A stretch of DNA of 64,000 nt from Epiperipatus broadwayi (GCA_028023455.1 JAQFVV010006625.1:250001-314000), one strand, 5' to 3'. Shown: positions 50,201 through 64,000, counted from the stretch's first letter. Numbers and translations are program-made. Notes: generated from the sequence alone by a model not told the origin.

Positions 50201-51766
50201 TGTTTCATAGCTGTTGGTATATGTATCTAGGTTGATTTTTCAGTCTGTTTCAATTTTACATAGGTTGTAAATTCAGTGATTAAAAACGTTTTTGAGAATG
50301 CTATTTTAGTTGTGGTAGGTGATAATTATATGGGTATATTATTCCATTTTTATTTTATAGGTCAAGTGACTGTCATCAAGCTAAGAAGCCTTTTATCATG
50401 ACAACACATTAAATACTTTCCTTTAATGATGACTCCTGATGCATTTTTGTATACAAATATTGATGTCATTGATGTGTCTCTTGTATTATAGGCATGGTGT
50501 TTATTTAAAGGAATTTGAGCAAAAAATTTTTTTTTGAAAGTAATTAAAGTAATAAAACATATTGTGCCACTTGTGGGTAGTATCATGGGCCACCCATCTC
50601 ATATTGTCTAGTGATTTTAGTGATTGCTGCTATGTCATGATTAACATACTACAAAAATACCAGGATAAAATCAATACTTTGATGAGTACATTTATCTAAC
50701 TACAGCCTCAATGTAAATATTAATTCTTTTTAAACACAATGTCAGTTTTATATAAGTATTACAGCCCCATTGATAACTTCCACAGATTAAAATCTGGATA
50801 TAGATACCTTTTACCATTCTAGTATGTACAGTGATGGGTGTCTGTTTTGGTTTCAATTATTTTAGATCTTTAATTTACTCTATATTTTCAAAAGATGATT
50901 TGATAGCGCACCTGTCAAATCCAATTTCTTCTCATATTTTATTGTTTATAAGTTTTGTGGAAAAATAATAATAGGCTTTCTGAAATCTATCGTTAACTTC
51001 ACATGCTGCTGTAATTTATGTAATTTCATGTTTCAGAATATGCTGGTTCAAGTTATGGCCAATGGCTATATTTTAATATATTCATGATTTTTAAATGCTG
51101 TATTACAAACTTTTTTAAGATTTTAGAAAATAAATTTATCTTTGGTTTTTATATTATAAGTGGTGCTAATTTAAATTCTAACTTATAAATTTGTGTATCA
51201 ATTTTATGAGTATAATCCTGTTTATTTAATATGATGATTGGGTTTATCTGATCTCTATTTGTCCATCTGAATCTGGTTTTTGAAAATACTTTTTACTGAT
51301 AACAACACACGGAATAACAAAAATTTAAAAACTACAGGAATTATAAAATGTTCTTTTTATAATTCAGATATTTATAATTACAATTTCTATTGGTGAAGAG
51401 AAAAAAATTATGTAAATAGGAAATTATATTTCAAGCTCCAGTTATCATTTTTCATAATAGATTCAATTATTTTTCCTAAAAAATAATATAATTTTATATA
51501 ATTAAAATTACAAAATTTAATAGAAGAATGAACGTGTATGGTCTTCAATTATATTATACTTTATGAAATTAACTTTCCGTTACATGTTAAACATGTTCTA
51601 CAATTTTAATATCCAATTTTTCATGTCATTATTTTTTCCATTGAACATCAAAACAGTCAGATGGAAACATAAAAAGGAACATAGTTCTCACAATTTGAAC
51701 ACTATTCTATTTTAAGTATTTACAACTTTTGTTCTAAACATTAATAATAAGTTTTAATTATCTTAC

Positions 51767-51952
51767 TGATGCATATAACTTCTTGTCCTGACCATGTTCC
51801 ATTTTCCTGACACACACGTACTTGAGATCCCTTTAGACGATATCCACGTTTACATTTAAAATTATAAGATTGTCCAATTTCTGAAGATGTTGTAGGCAAT
51901 GTTTCCAGTGCTGAATTCTCAGGAGTTTGTACAATAGGAGGGCATATTATTT
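51767..51952 (-). CDS. CCP/sushi exon 6 (unit A3)
   Basis: This open 186-bp phase 1-1 exon has AG acceptor and GTAAG donor. All four Cys and the Trp are kept. It is nearly identical to the A2 exon, with two replacements: GYRLKG for GYLLKG after the second Cys, and SGQEVIC for SGQEAIC before the last Cys. The A-type Gln in SGQE supports the A/B alternation. The upstream and downstream introns are the A3 and B2 units. Confidence 0.88.
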
Positions 51953-54900
51953 CTAAAAAAAATACGTTTTTATTAACAACATCATTTGAGCCAATTTTAA
52001 ATGACAATGTTTCAACATAAATATTATGATTACAATTGTTATTACAATTTTGTTCTTATCATTATTTAAATGTTGGGTCTCTGATCGTAAGTTGATGCAT
52101 TTATTTAAAAACTTATTGCCATCACAAACACATATTAACATGAAGTATTTTATGTATGTATTATAAAGGCACTCTAGCAAAAAATAAACTTAAAAAATTG
52201 AGAAATCAAAGAATACTTTCAATGAATCAATGAAATATCAATGGTTTTCAATATTAATTAAAATATACTCTTTTTTTCTCAATACAGGTTTATTTATACA
52301 ATGTATTATCATGAGATATACAATTTATAAATCACTATGCTCATATATAAAGTATTAAAATGAATCGGTTTCTGTTATCATATTGAAAATATACTAATTT
52401 TTGAAATTTATTCTTTTCACTATAACATAATGTGAAATATCTTATATTAATATGTATTTAAAGACTAAATTTAAGTTACTTATGAATACCCTTCATAAAT
52501 TGGATAATAAATTCTAAAACGAAAATAATGAAAATTGTAAAGAATACATATAAAAATGAAATTGCTATACAAAACAAACATTCGTAGGACATTATATATG
52601 TATATCACCAAAAAAAAATGATAGTATTAGTTGAAATGTTGGTAAATTATTAATTTAATTCATTGCATATTATTCTATAGACAATATTCTGATGAATTTA
52701 AAAACTGAAAACAAATAGAACATAAAAGTAATATTCTGCAAACTTTGGATCCTAAATGGTATTAATTTGCTTGTGAACTCTATTCACATAAATTATATAG
52801 GCTAGCAGGATCTCTGATGATTACTGCTTTAATATATAACAGTTGTCACTATTTATATATAACTGAAAGAATTAACAGTTAACTCAATTTCATCTCACAT
52901 TTTTATAACAAAATATTTAATCAGTAACATAGGATTGTTAGAGACCTCCATCTTAAAATTGCAACATTGACTTAAAATTATTCTGCTTATTTAAATTTTT
53001 TAAAATGCATTGCCATTTAGTGACATGATTTGTGAATATTAGTGAAAAAACTAAGTGCCAAATTTCAAAATTCTTTTCAAATCTTTAAACAATATCTTCA
53101 GTTTCATTATAAAACATCTAGTTTTTTAAAAAAATGACCTTCTTATTGATATTTTACCAAGTTAGCCGTAAATACAAAAATAGTTGTAATATAGAAAAGC
53201 TCAACCCTAGCCATGTTATTAGATCAAAAAAAGATATTATATAGGAACCAGTTAGATTTAATTTTTATTGTTTTTTTATAATAATAAGTATTTGTTTATG
53301 TAAAAGTTTTACATTGCTAAAATGATAAAAACGCAAATATTATTACATTAATAATGGAAATTTGTGAAATGTGATAAAAATATTAGGTCAAGAAAAGGAT
53401 AATATAAAATTTATTGTTTATATTTTGTCTTCAATAATTTTACCTACGAATTTTCATTTGTTTTTTAAAAAGGTAATAGAAACATGTTTAATGTCAGCAC
53501 TAGTTTATTGATTAGTTTCAAATTTTTTTTAGACGTACTAATAACAAAAGAACTAAATAAGTAATATGATATGTACAGTTTATAAACTATTTAAAAGGGA
53601 AAAAATTAAGAGATCTTCTTTCTTTGAAATTTGTTTTTTTTATTTTTTTTTATTTCACAATATCAAGTAATTTTACTAAAATTAAAACGTAATTAAAATA
53701 TATATTATATAGTACTTTTGGCATTAAATTGTTATTACAGTTGTATTATAATTGCAATTATTTAGTTAAAAAGAAATAAAACAATCAAATAACATTTTTC
53801 TATAAAATCATTACGTTAGGGACAAACACAAGCCTGTTCGGATAATTATGGGATTGGATAAATATAGGGTTGTAACAAAATATCACATAGAAGTTGAGAG
53901 CAGTAGATATCTGTAATTTTGAGTAATAGTCAGGCTTGATTCAGTAGTTGAAAACAACCCAGAAGCATCAGTTAACGGTGAGAATTATTTTTGTAGTAAT
54001 AATAACCTTGTTTAATGTTTTTTAAATAACAATTGTTTAAATGGAAGTACAAAATTTATGTGATAAATTTAATCTAGAAACAGAGTATCATCAAAGCTCT
54101 CCATGTAGAATTTTGACTAGCAATGTGAAAAGAGAATATTTCTAGAGCAGCCTGTATAGGTCTTTTTTAATCTAACCTATTGAGTGTCTAATTTTGTGTG
54201 TCATGATTGCCAATAAATTAGTCATTTGAAAAACATCCTGATAGTTTCATCCCACGTGAAACTTGTTGTGTTAAAATGAATAAATTTAACTTTGTCTTTT
54301 ATTCAAGTAATCTGTGTTAGTGAAGAAATTATAATAATAAAAAAATTTAGGTCCATAAAAATTAATAAAACAACATTGAAAAAGATTGTTTAAAGTTAAT
54401 AATGAAAAGCGTCATAAGAAAAAAGTGAAAGTTGCAACTCCATGGAAAAGCTCAAGAAAGCAATCTATAGTTAAAAGTTATGTTATTGGGCACATAATAC
54501 CTATATTTGTAAATAATTTTCAAGTTAAGTTATAAGTGATAATACTAAATATTTATTTATTAAAAGTTGTTTTTTGAATCCTACTTTCCCTCCAAAATTA
54601 AACTGAATAGTATCTTTTTATTTTCATATAAAAAGAAATAAGAATTTTGGTTATTTAATTTTTTCCTTCTTGGTAAAATTTGGTTTTAAAAATTTAATTA
54701 TGGTATGTGACATATTAATGTTTAAAATAAAGACTAATAAATTCCATAGATAAAAGTCAAAAACAAGTTAATATTAAGTGGAATAAGAAGTTAAATTTTT
54801 TGGTAAAATGTATAAAAGTTGAAATTGTCATATTATTACATTTGTTATTAAGCTATTTTTATTAATTAATTAAATAAATAATTATTATAGAAATTAAATG

Positions 54901-55426
54901 TTAATGCAATTATTTATTCAGGCATGTATTTTGTGAGATGGCAGTGTGTGTGATTGGAGTGCATTATAACAAAGTGTTTTTAGACTTTTTGTAATTTATC
55001 TCAACAAGCCTTTTGAATAAAATAATAGTAAGCTATATATTTATAGAAAAATCAAAGATGAAATTAACTGAAAATATCTCAGGCAAAATGACATTTACTT
55101 AAATGAAATTATAGACCTATGAAGAAAGAAATAAGAAAAATATTAACTACATGCCATTTATGGTATGTACTATTATATATTGGTATACAATGGGCAATGG
55201 ATAACAAATTAGAAGCAAAATAATAAGCTTTGAGGTGTGGTCCTGAGAGGGACAAAGATAGTTCTTTGAATATATAAAATGACAAATGCATAAATTTTAA
55301 AAAAATAAAACAAAAAAATTATTGATTGAGGAAATTTAAAATAGAAAGAATATTAAATCGAATGTATATTGCAAAAACCGAATAGTTCAATGAATGATGT
55401 TTTGGAAGTTGCAATAAGTAACATTA

Positions 55427-55573
55427 TAAATTTATTAATTTATTAAATGCACATTGATTATGTAAGTAATATTTATTGAGGCTATAACCTCGATAATATG
55501 TGTATAAAATACGATAGTAGGGACCTTTACAGGTGTTTTAACCACAAGCTTACACTATGGAAGAAAAAAGGGG
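55427..55573. mobile_element. A-type insert, copy in A3 (147 bp)
   Basis: This third copy has flanking AACATTA at 55420-55426 and 55574-55580. It differs by a few substitutions (for example GGGGAAC for GGCGAAC at its end). Confidence 0.7.
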
Positions 55574-58343
55574 AACATTAAAAAAGGATAAATAGATCTG
55601 AAGATGCTGTATAATAAAATATACTAAAGTCATAGTGGACATAATGGAAAAGTGGATGAGTTTGCAATGTAATTATAGGACACAATAGTATTGATCATTA
55701 CATAATAAAAAAACTTCCAATGGTTGGAATATTGTGTCATACTCTATTTTAAGAAATATGAATCGTGATATCTGAATTAATCTTGGTAGGGTCAAGAATA
55801 GAATACAAAAATTTCTTGAGAAAAATTTGTAATATGATGTACTTTTTGTAATTATCAAGTTTCATAAGAATGATTGTAATATTTTATATTTGAATCTAAT
55901 TTCATAGCATTTATATTTCATAAATAAATGATAGATCAGGAAATTTTTTTATCATGTACGTTTCGAGAAATACATTTATCAAACCCATCTTACATAAAAA
56001 ATGTATCATAAAAAATGTTATTCAAAATAAAGATTCAATGTGTGTTGTAAAAAAGCTTATTTCTTTTATATTTTGCTTATATCCTGTAAAATATTATGCT
56101 TACTGTTCTTTTGAACACCTTTTAGTCATAATCATAGCAGCAACACTGTAAGTGAATTATGCAATTTTACCAAATTAAAAAATAGTAGTGTACTACTTAT
56201 ATATTATCAGTCAGTCAATTTACATAATTTCCATTTGAATCAGAGAATGCATTTCTTTCATATTAATGCTTTCATGTTATGAATATTGTACCAAATTTCT
56301 TTGATTTTGTCTTTCATATCATTACTTTCAGAACAGATTATGCTAGTTGCAGTAGGTTGAAGTAATGGTTTTGTTTTATTTCATGGTCTAAAAATATAGA
56401 TCTAAGTTCTGCACTGATTTTTGCTCTACTATACAGTATTCATCACTGTGTCTGTCTCATTGCATTGTTGGCTTGAGATTAATCAAAGTAAACAGCATTT
56501 CAGTTATAATTATTGCATATAACTTTGTATAAAACCTGGCAAGCCTGCTCTGTGAAAAACATAACTTGAGTATTATTTATTACATGGTTCACATTAAGAA
56601 AAAACCAAAAACTTACTCTACATGTGTTTCAAAATTTAAATTTAAATTTTGTGTTACACCAGGTGTATGGGATGGATGTGATATTCAGAAATTGTGTTTT
56701 GATAGTATGAATCTGCTTGTAGTTTTTGAATAGAATATTTTAGCCTTTTTCATCAGTATCTTATGTTAACTTAATGTTTCATAGCTGTTGATATATGTAT
56801 CTAGCTTGATTTTTCAGTCTGTTTCAATATTTCATAGGTTGTCATTTCAGTGATTAAAAACGTTTTCGAGAATGATATTTTAGTTGTGGTAGGTGATAAT
56901 TATATGAGTATATTATTCACTTTTCATTTTACAGTTCAGGTGACTGTCATCAAGCTCAGAAACTTTTTATCATGAAAACACATTAAGTACTTTCCTTTAA
57001 TGATGACTTCTGATGCACTTTTGTCTACAAATATTGATGTCATTCATGTGTCACTTGTATTATAGGCATGGTGTTTATTTACAGTAATTTAAGAAAAAGA
57101 ATTTTTTGTTGAAGGTGATTAAAGTGATAAAACATATTGTTCCACTTGTGTTTAGTCTCATGGGTTACCCATCTCATACTTTCTAGTGATTTCAGTGACT
57201 GCTGCTATATCATGATGAACCTACTACAAAAACACCATGGTAAAATCTATACTTTGATGAGTACACATCTTACTACAGCCTCATTGTAAATATTAATTCT
57301 TTTTAAGCATAATGTCAGCCTTATATAAGTATTACAGCCCCAGTAATAACTTCCACAGATTTAGTTCTGGATATAGATACTTTTACCATTCTATTATGAA
57401 CAGTGATGGATGTCAGTCTTGGCTTCAATTGTTTTAGATCTTTAATTCACTCTATATTTTCAAAAGATGATTTGATAGTGCACCTCTCAAATCCAATTTC
57501 TTCTCATACTTTATTGTTTATAAGATTTGTGGAATAATAATATTAGGCTTTCTGAAATCTATCTTTAACTTCTCATGCTGCTGTAATTTATGTAATTCCA
57601 TGTTTGCAGAATATGCTGGTTTAAGTTATGGCCAATAGTTATATTTTAGTATATTCATGTTTTTTTAAATGCTGTATTACAAACTTTTTTAAGATTTTAG
57701 AAAATAAATTTATCTTTGTTTTTTATATTATAAGAGGTGCTAATTTAAATTCTAACTTTTAAATTTGTGTATCAATTTTATGAGTATAACCCTGTTTATT
57801 TAATATGATGATTTGGTTTATCTTATCTCTATTTGTCCATGTGAATCTGTTTTTTAAAAATACTTTTTACTGATCACAACACATGGAATAACAAAAATTT
57901 AAAAACTACCGGAATTATAAAATGTTCTTTTTTAAAATTCATATATTTATAATTATAATTTTTATTGCTGAAGAGAAAAAAAAATTATGTAAATGGAAAA
58001 TTATATTTCAAGCTCCAGTTATGCACTTTTCATAATAGATTCAATTATTTTTCCTAAAAAATAATATAATTTTCTATAATTAAAATTACAAAATGTAATA
58101 GAAATATGAATGTGTATAGTCTTCAATTATAGTTTACTTTATGAAATTAACTTTCAATTACGTGTTAAACATGTTCTACATTTTTAATATCCAATTTTTC
58201 TTCTCATTATTTTTTTCCATTGAACATCAAACCAGTCAGATGGAAACATAAAAAGGAACAGTTCTCACTATTTGAACACTATTACATTTTAAGTATTTAC
58301 AACTTTTGTTCTAAACATTAATAATAAGTTTTAATTATCTTAC

Positions 58344-58529
58344 TGATGCATATAGCTTCTTCTCCTGACCATGTGCCATTTTCCTGACACACACGTACTT
58401 GAGATCCTTTTAGAAGATACCCACGTTTACATTTAAAATTATAAGATTGTCCAATTTCTGAAGATGTTGTAGGCAATGTTTCCAGTGCTGAATTTTCAGG
58501 AGTTCGTTCAATCAGAGGGCATATTATTT
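58344..58529 (-). CDS. CCP/sushi exon 7 (unit B3)
   Basis: This open 186-bp phase 1-1 exon is the first of the seven in transcript order. Splice sites, four Cys, Trp and KRGY are conserved. Near the first Cys it reads CPLIERTPE where the consensus is CPPIVQTPE, so the replacements cluster in the N-terminal loop of the module. The rest matches the B2 exon, including SGEEAIC. The preceding exon, if any, lies beyond the right edge of the window. Confidence 0.88.
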
Positions 58530-60278
58530 CTAAAAAAAATACGTTTTTATTAACAACGTCATTTGAGCAAATTCTAAATGACAATGTTTTAACATAAATA
58601 TTATGATTACAGTTATTATTACAATTTTGTTCTTATCATTATTTAAATGTTGGGTCTCTGATCGTAAGTTGATGTATTTATTTAAAAACTCATTGCCATC
58701 ACAAACACATATTAACATGAAGTATTTTTATGTATGTATTATAAAGGCACTCTAGCAAAAAATAAACTTAAAACATTGAGAAATCCAAGAATACTTTCAA
58801 TGAATCAATGAAATATCAATGGTTTTCAATATTAATTAAAATATATTCTTTTTTTCTCAAGACAGGTTTATTTATACAATGTATTATCATGAGATATACA
58901 ATTTATAAACCACTATGTTCATATATAAAGTATTAAAATGAATCCGATTCTGTTATCACATTGAAAATATACTTATTTTTGAAATTTTTTTTTCTCTATA
59001 ACATGATGTGAAATATCTTATATTAATATGTATTTAAAGACTTAATTTAAGTTACTTATGAATACAATTCATAGACTGGATAATAAATTCTAAAACGAAA
59101 ATAATGAGAATTGTAAAGAATACATATAAAAATGAAATTGCTATACAAAGGTAACATTCATAGGTCATTATATATGTATATATATCAACAAAAAAGTGAT
59201 AATATTAGTTGAAATGTTGGTAAATTTTTAATTTAATTCATTGCATATTATTCTACAGAGAATATTCTGATAAATTTAAAAACTGAAAACAAAGCAAAAC
59301 ACAAAAATAAAACTCTGCAAACTTTAGATCCTAAATGGTATTAATTTTCTTGTGAACTCTATTCACAGAAATTATAGAGACTAGCATGATCTCTGATGAT
59401 TACTGCTTTAATATATAACAATTGTCACTATTTATATATAACTGAAAGAATTAACAGTTAACTCAATTTCATCTCACGTTTTTATAATAAAATATTTAAT
59501 CAGTAACACAGGATTGTTAGAGACCTCCATCTTAAAATTGCAACATTGACTTAAAATTATTCTGCTTATTTAAAAATTTCTAAAATGCATTGTCATTTAG
59601 TGACATGATTTGTGACTTCAATGAGAACTGAGCTAACGCATACATTAATGATAAAATTAATTGCCAAATTTCAAAATTCTCTTCAAACCTTTAAACAATA
59701 TCTTCAGTTTTGCTATAATACTTCTAGTTTTTTTTAAAAAATAACCTTATTGATATTTCACCAAGTTAGAAGTAAATACAAATATAGTTGTAATATAGAA
59801 AACCTCAATCCTAGCCATGTTATTAGATCAAAAAAAGATATATAGAAACAAGTTAGATTTAATTTTATTGTTTTTTTATAATAATAAGTATTGGTTTATT
59901 TAAAAGTTTTACATTGCTAAAATGATAAAAACTCAAGTATTATTACATTAATAATGGGAATTTGTGAAATGTGTTAGAAATACTAGGTCAAGAAAAGGAT
60001 AATTATAAAATTTATTGTTTATATTTTGCCTTCATTAATTTTATCTACGAATTTTCATTTTTTTTAAAAAAGGTAATAGAAACATGTTTAATGTCATCAC
60101 TAGTTTATTGATTAGTTTCAAATTTTTTTTAGACGCAATAATAACAAAAGAAATAAATAAGTATTAGGATATGTACTGTTTATAAACGATTCAAAAAGAA
60201 AAAATGAAGAGATCTGTCTTTGATATTTTTTTTATTTTTTATTTCACAATATTAAGTAACTTTACTAAACTTAAAAGT

Positions 60279-60436
60279 AAAAATCAGTCATATATCACAT
60301 GACATATATAGCTTGTATTACCAATATGTAATATATAAAGAGCCTGCTACTAGCTCTAAACAAGCTTAATTTTTTTTATGATAAATGCTACAAGAGAAAA
60401 TACACGAAGCTTTTATCTATGATGGTCCCCAAAAGG
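60279..60436. mobile_element. B-type insert, copy in B3
   Basis: This third copy lies in the same context and marks B3 as a B unit even though the far end of B3 has diverged. Confidence 0.6.
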
Positions 60437-63400
60437 TAATTAAAATATATTTTATATAGTACTTTTGGCATAAAATGTTATTACAGGGCAATTGTATTAT
60501 AATTGCAATTATTTAGTTAAAAAGGAAAGAAATAATCAAATAACATTTTTCTATAAAATCATTTCGTTAAGGTCAAACACAAGCCTGTTTGTGTAATTAT
60601 GGGATTGGATGAATATAGGATTGTAACAAAATATCACATAGGAGTTGAAAGCTGTAGATATCTGTATTTTTGAGCAGTAGTCAGGCTTGATTCAGTAATA
60701 GAAAAAACAGAGGCATCAGTTAATGGTGAGAATTACTTTTGTAGTAAGAATTACCTCATTTAATGTTATTTTAAATAACAATTGCTTAAACGGAAGTACA
60801 AAATCTATGTGATAAATTTGATCTAGAAACTGAGTATCATCACAGCTCTCCATGTAGCATGTTGACTAACAATGTGAAAAGAGAATTTTTCTAGAGCAGC
60901 CTGTATAAGTCTTGTTTTAATCTAACCTATTGAGTGTCTAATTTTGTGTGTCATGATTGCCAATAAATTAGTCATTTGAAAAACATTTTGATAGTTTTAG
61001 CCTACATGAAACTTATTGTGTTAAAATGAATAAATTTAACTGTCTCTTATTCAAGTAATCTGTGTTAATGAAGAAGTTATAATAATAAAAAAATTGAGGT
61101 CCATAAAAATTAATAAGACAACATTGAAAAAGAAGATTGTTTAAAGTTAATAATGAAAAGTGTCATAAGAAAAATTGAATGTTGCAACTCCATGGAGAAG
61201 CTCATGAAAGCAATCTATAGTTAAAAGTTATTTTAATTCGCACATAATACTTATATTTGGAAATAATCTTCAAATTAAGTTATAAGTGATAATACTAAAT
61301 ATTTATTTATTAAATGTTATTTTTTGTATCTTATTTTCTCTCCAAAATTAAATTGAATTCTACCTTTTTATTTTCATTTAAAAAGAAATAGGAATTTTGG
61401 TTATTTACTTTTTTCTATCTTGGTGAAATTTGGCTTTAAAATTTTAATTACTGTATGTGACATAACAAAGTTTAAAATAAAGACTAATAAATTCAATAGA
61501 TGAAAGTCTAAAACAAGTTAAAATTAAGTGGAATAAGAAGTTAAATTTTTTGATAAATTGTACAAAAATTGGAATTGTCATATTATTACATTTGTTATTA
61601 AGCTATTTTTATTAGTTAATTTATTAAATAATTATTATAAAAATTAAGTGTTAATGTAATTATTTATTTAGCTATCTGTTTTCTGAGATGGAAGTCTGTG
61701 TGATTGGAGTGCATTATAATAAAGTGTTTTTAGACTTTTTGTAATTTATCTCAACAAGCCTTTTGCATAAAATAATACTAAGTTATATATTTATAAAAAA
61801 ATCAAAGATGAAATTAACTGAAAATATCTCTGGCAAAATGGCATTTACTAAAATGAAAAAGCAATTATTGACCTATGAAGAAAGAAATAAGAAAATATTA
61901 ATTCCATGCCATCTATGGTATGTACTATTATATATTGGTAAGCTATCGGCAATGAATAACAAATTAGAAGCAAAATAATAAGCTTTGAGGTGTGGTCCTG
62001 AGAAGGATGAAGATACTTTTCTTGAATATATAAAATGACAAATGCATAAATTAAAAAAAATAAAACAAAAAAATTATTTATTGCGGAAATTTAAAATACA
62101 AAAAATATTAAATCGAATGTATATTGCAAAAAACAAATAGTTTAATGATTGATGTTTTGGAAGTTACAATAAGTAACATTAAAAAAGAATAAAAATATCT
62201 GAAGTTGTTGTATAATAAAATATACAAAAGTCATAGATTGAAAAATCTGGTTAAAAAGTGGGCATAATGAAGAAGGTGATGAGTTTGTGATGTAATGAAA
62301 GGACACAATACTATTGATCATTACATAATAAAGAAACTTCCAATTGTTGGAATATTGTGTAATACTCTATTCTAAGAAATATAAATCATGATATCTGAAT
62401 TAATCTTGGTAGGGTCAAGAATAGAATACAAAAACATTTTTTGAGGAAAATTTGTAACATGATGCAGTTTTTGTAATTATCAAGTTTCATAAGAATGATT
62501 GTAATATTTTTTATTTGAAAACTAATTTCATTGCATTTATATTTCATAAATAAATTATAGATCAGGTAATTTTTTATTATGTATGTTTCTAAAAATACAT
62601 TTATCAAATCCATCTTAAATAAAAAATGGATCATAAAAACTGTTATTCAAAATTAAGATTCAATGTGTGTAGTAAAAAAGGTTATTTCTTTTGTATTTTG
62701 CTTACATCATTTAAAATACTATGCTTAGTGTTATTTCAAACATTTTTTAGTCATAATCATAGCAGCAACATTGGAAGTGAATTATGTAATTTTACCACAT
62801 TAAAAATTGTAGTGTACTACTTATATATTGTCAGTCTGTCAATTTACATTATTTCCATTTGAATCAGAGAATGCATTTCTTTCATATTAATGCTTGCATA
62901 GTATGAATGTAGTACCAAATTTCTGTGATTTTGTCTTTCATATTATTACTTTCAGAACAGATTATGCTAGTTGCAGTAGGATGAAGTAATGGTTTTGTTT
63001 TATTTCATGGTCTAAAAATATAGATCTAATTTCTGCATTGATTTTTGCTCTACTATATAATATTCATCACTGTGTCTGTCTCATTGCATTGTTGGCTTGA
63101 GATTAATCAAAGTCAACAGCATTTCAGTTACAATTATTGCATATAACTTTGTATACAACCTGGCAAGCCTGCTCTGTGAAAAACATAACTTGAGTATTGT
63201 TTATTACATGGTTCACATTTAAACAGAAGCAAAATCTTACTCTACATGGGTTTAAAAATTTAAATTTAAATTTTGTGTTATACCAGGTATATATGCATGT
63301 GATATTCAGAAATTGTTTTGATAGTATGAATTTGCTTGTAGTTTGTGAGAAGAATATTTTAGCCTTTTTCATCAGTATCTTAGGTTAATTTAATATCTCA

Positions 63401-64000
63401 TAGGTGTTGATATATGTATCTAGGTCGAATTTTCAGTCTGTTTCAGTTTTGCATAGGTTGTCATTTCTGTCATTAAAAACGTTTTCAGGAATGCTATTTT
63501 AGTTGTGGTAGGTAATAATTATATGGGTATACTATTCAATTTTCATAGTTTCTTAATCATTTTATAGTTCACATGACTGTCATCAAGCTAAGACGCTTTT
63601 TAGCATGACAACACATTAAATACTTTCTTTTATTGATGACTTCTAATGCATTTTTGTCTACAAATATTGATGTCATTCATGTGTCACTTGTATTATAGGC
63701 ATTTTGTTTATTTAAAGAAATTTAAAAAAAAGGTTATTTCTGAAGGTGATTAAAGTGATAAAACATAATGTGCCACTTCTGGGTAGTCTTATGGGCCACC
63801 CATCTCATATTTCCTAGTAATTTTAGTGATTGCTGCTATGACATGATTAAACTAGTACAAAAATACCAAGATAAAATCAATACTTTGATGAGTACACTTA
63901 TCTTACTATGGTGTCATTGTAAATATTAATTCTTTTTAAGCACAATGTCAGCCTAATATAAGTATTACAGCCACATTGATAACTTCTCCAGATTAAATTC

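Larger units (their letters stand above)
34242..51766. repeat. Array unit B2, interrupted by inverted element 2
   Basis: The unit contains CCP exon 5, is broken at 35110 by the 10.9-kb inverted element, resumes near 45982, and then carries the B insert near 47081-47238. Without the element it is about 6.6 kb and nearly identical to B1. Outside the exon and the element no gene is seen. Confidence 0.87.
51767..58343. repeat. Array unit A3 (about 6.58 kb)
   Basis: The unit contains CCP exon 6, a short (TA)n tract near 52592-52606 and the A insert at 55427-55573. It is nearly identical to A2. The distances between equivalent points of A1 and A2 (about 13.2 kb) and of A2 and A3 (about 24.1 kb, the excess being element 2) define the dimer period. 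No other gene is seen. Confidence 0.88.
596..58529 (-). other. Internal part of a multi-CCP (sushi) gene: seven tandem exons on the minus strand
   Basis: Seven 186-187 bp exons of the same CCP module lie on the minus strand about 6.6 kb apart, once two inserted retroelements are discounted. Transcription would run from high to low coordinates, so the exon at 58344-58529 comes first. All exons are phase 1-1; joining one to the next gives a split AAA (Lys) codon and a linker of about four residues between the last Cys of one module and the first Cys of the next, which is normal for CCP chains. CCP modules are extracellular binding domains of complement regulators, selectin-like receptors and insect proteins of the Hikaru genki or Furrowed type; I cannot assign this one to a named family. 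No signal peptide, transmembrane segment, start or stop exon is visible. Alternative: mutually exclusive or separately spliced exons. Confidence 0.75.
58344..64000. repeat. Array unit B3 (truncated by the window end)
   Basis: The unit contains CCP exon 7, a (TA)n tract near 59168-59184 and the B insert near 60279-60436. It follows B1 and B2 closely up to about 62.6 kb; beyond that it differs at many more positions and carries small indels. No exon is seen between 58530 and the window end. Confidence 0.85.

Noticed and set aside
1-64000. Assembly duplication as the sole cause of the array
   Set aside because: Units differ by many substitutions, by subfamily-specific inserts and by different retroelements, which would not arise from a simple assembly error. 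Exact copy number still needs long reads.

Overview
The window is AT-rich eukaryotic DNA, most likely from an insect or another arthropod. This is inferred from the intron-exon structure, the Ty3/gypsy-type retroelements and the very AT-rich introns; I cannot name the species. It is neither bacterial nor viral. No operons, CRISPR arrays, rRNA or tRNA genes were seen.

The backbone is a tandem array of a unit of about 6.5-6.65 kb. Each unit holds one 186-bp exon on the minus strand that encodes a complete complement control protein (CCP, sushi) module. Every exon is bounded by AG and GT splice signals and is phase 1 at both ends, so the exons can be joined or skipped without changing frame. Seven exons lie at 596-781, 14448-14633, 21039-21225, 27664-27849, 34242-34427, 51767-51952 and 58344-58529. 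Six are open; the one at 21039-21225 has a 1-bp insertion that shifts its frame. The remaining ~6.4 kb of each unit reads as intron. The window is therefore an internal slice of one long minus-strand gene (or exon array) for a multi-sushi, probably secreted or membrane-anchored protein. Neither its first nor its last exon is present.

The units alternate as two subfamilies, A and B, giving a higher-order dimer of about 13.2 kb. Order: U0 (596), A1 (14448), B1 (21039), A2 (27664), B2 (34242), A3 (51767), B3 (58344, cut by the window end). A units share a 147-bp insert; B units share a different insert of about 160 bp; U0 has neither.

Two large retroelements interrupt the array at nearly the same point of the unit, a (TA)n tract about 650-680 bp from the CCP exon. 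Element 1 (1433-8805) is an LTR retrotransposon with ~2.56-kb LTRs (TG...CA) and a short internal region. That region carries a gypsy-like primer-binding region and one unrecognised ORF broken by an in-frame TGA; no reverse transcriptase is present. Element 2 (35111-45981) is a 10.9-kb palindrome-like structure. Its ~3.6-kb inverted arms flank a minus-strand gypsy remnant in which a repeat-expanded gag-like ORF runs into the C-terminal end of an integrase, with the rest of pol deleted. Its termini, TATA boxes and primer-binding region suggest the arms are long LTRs and that the structure arose from a rearranged LTR element.
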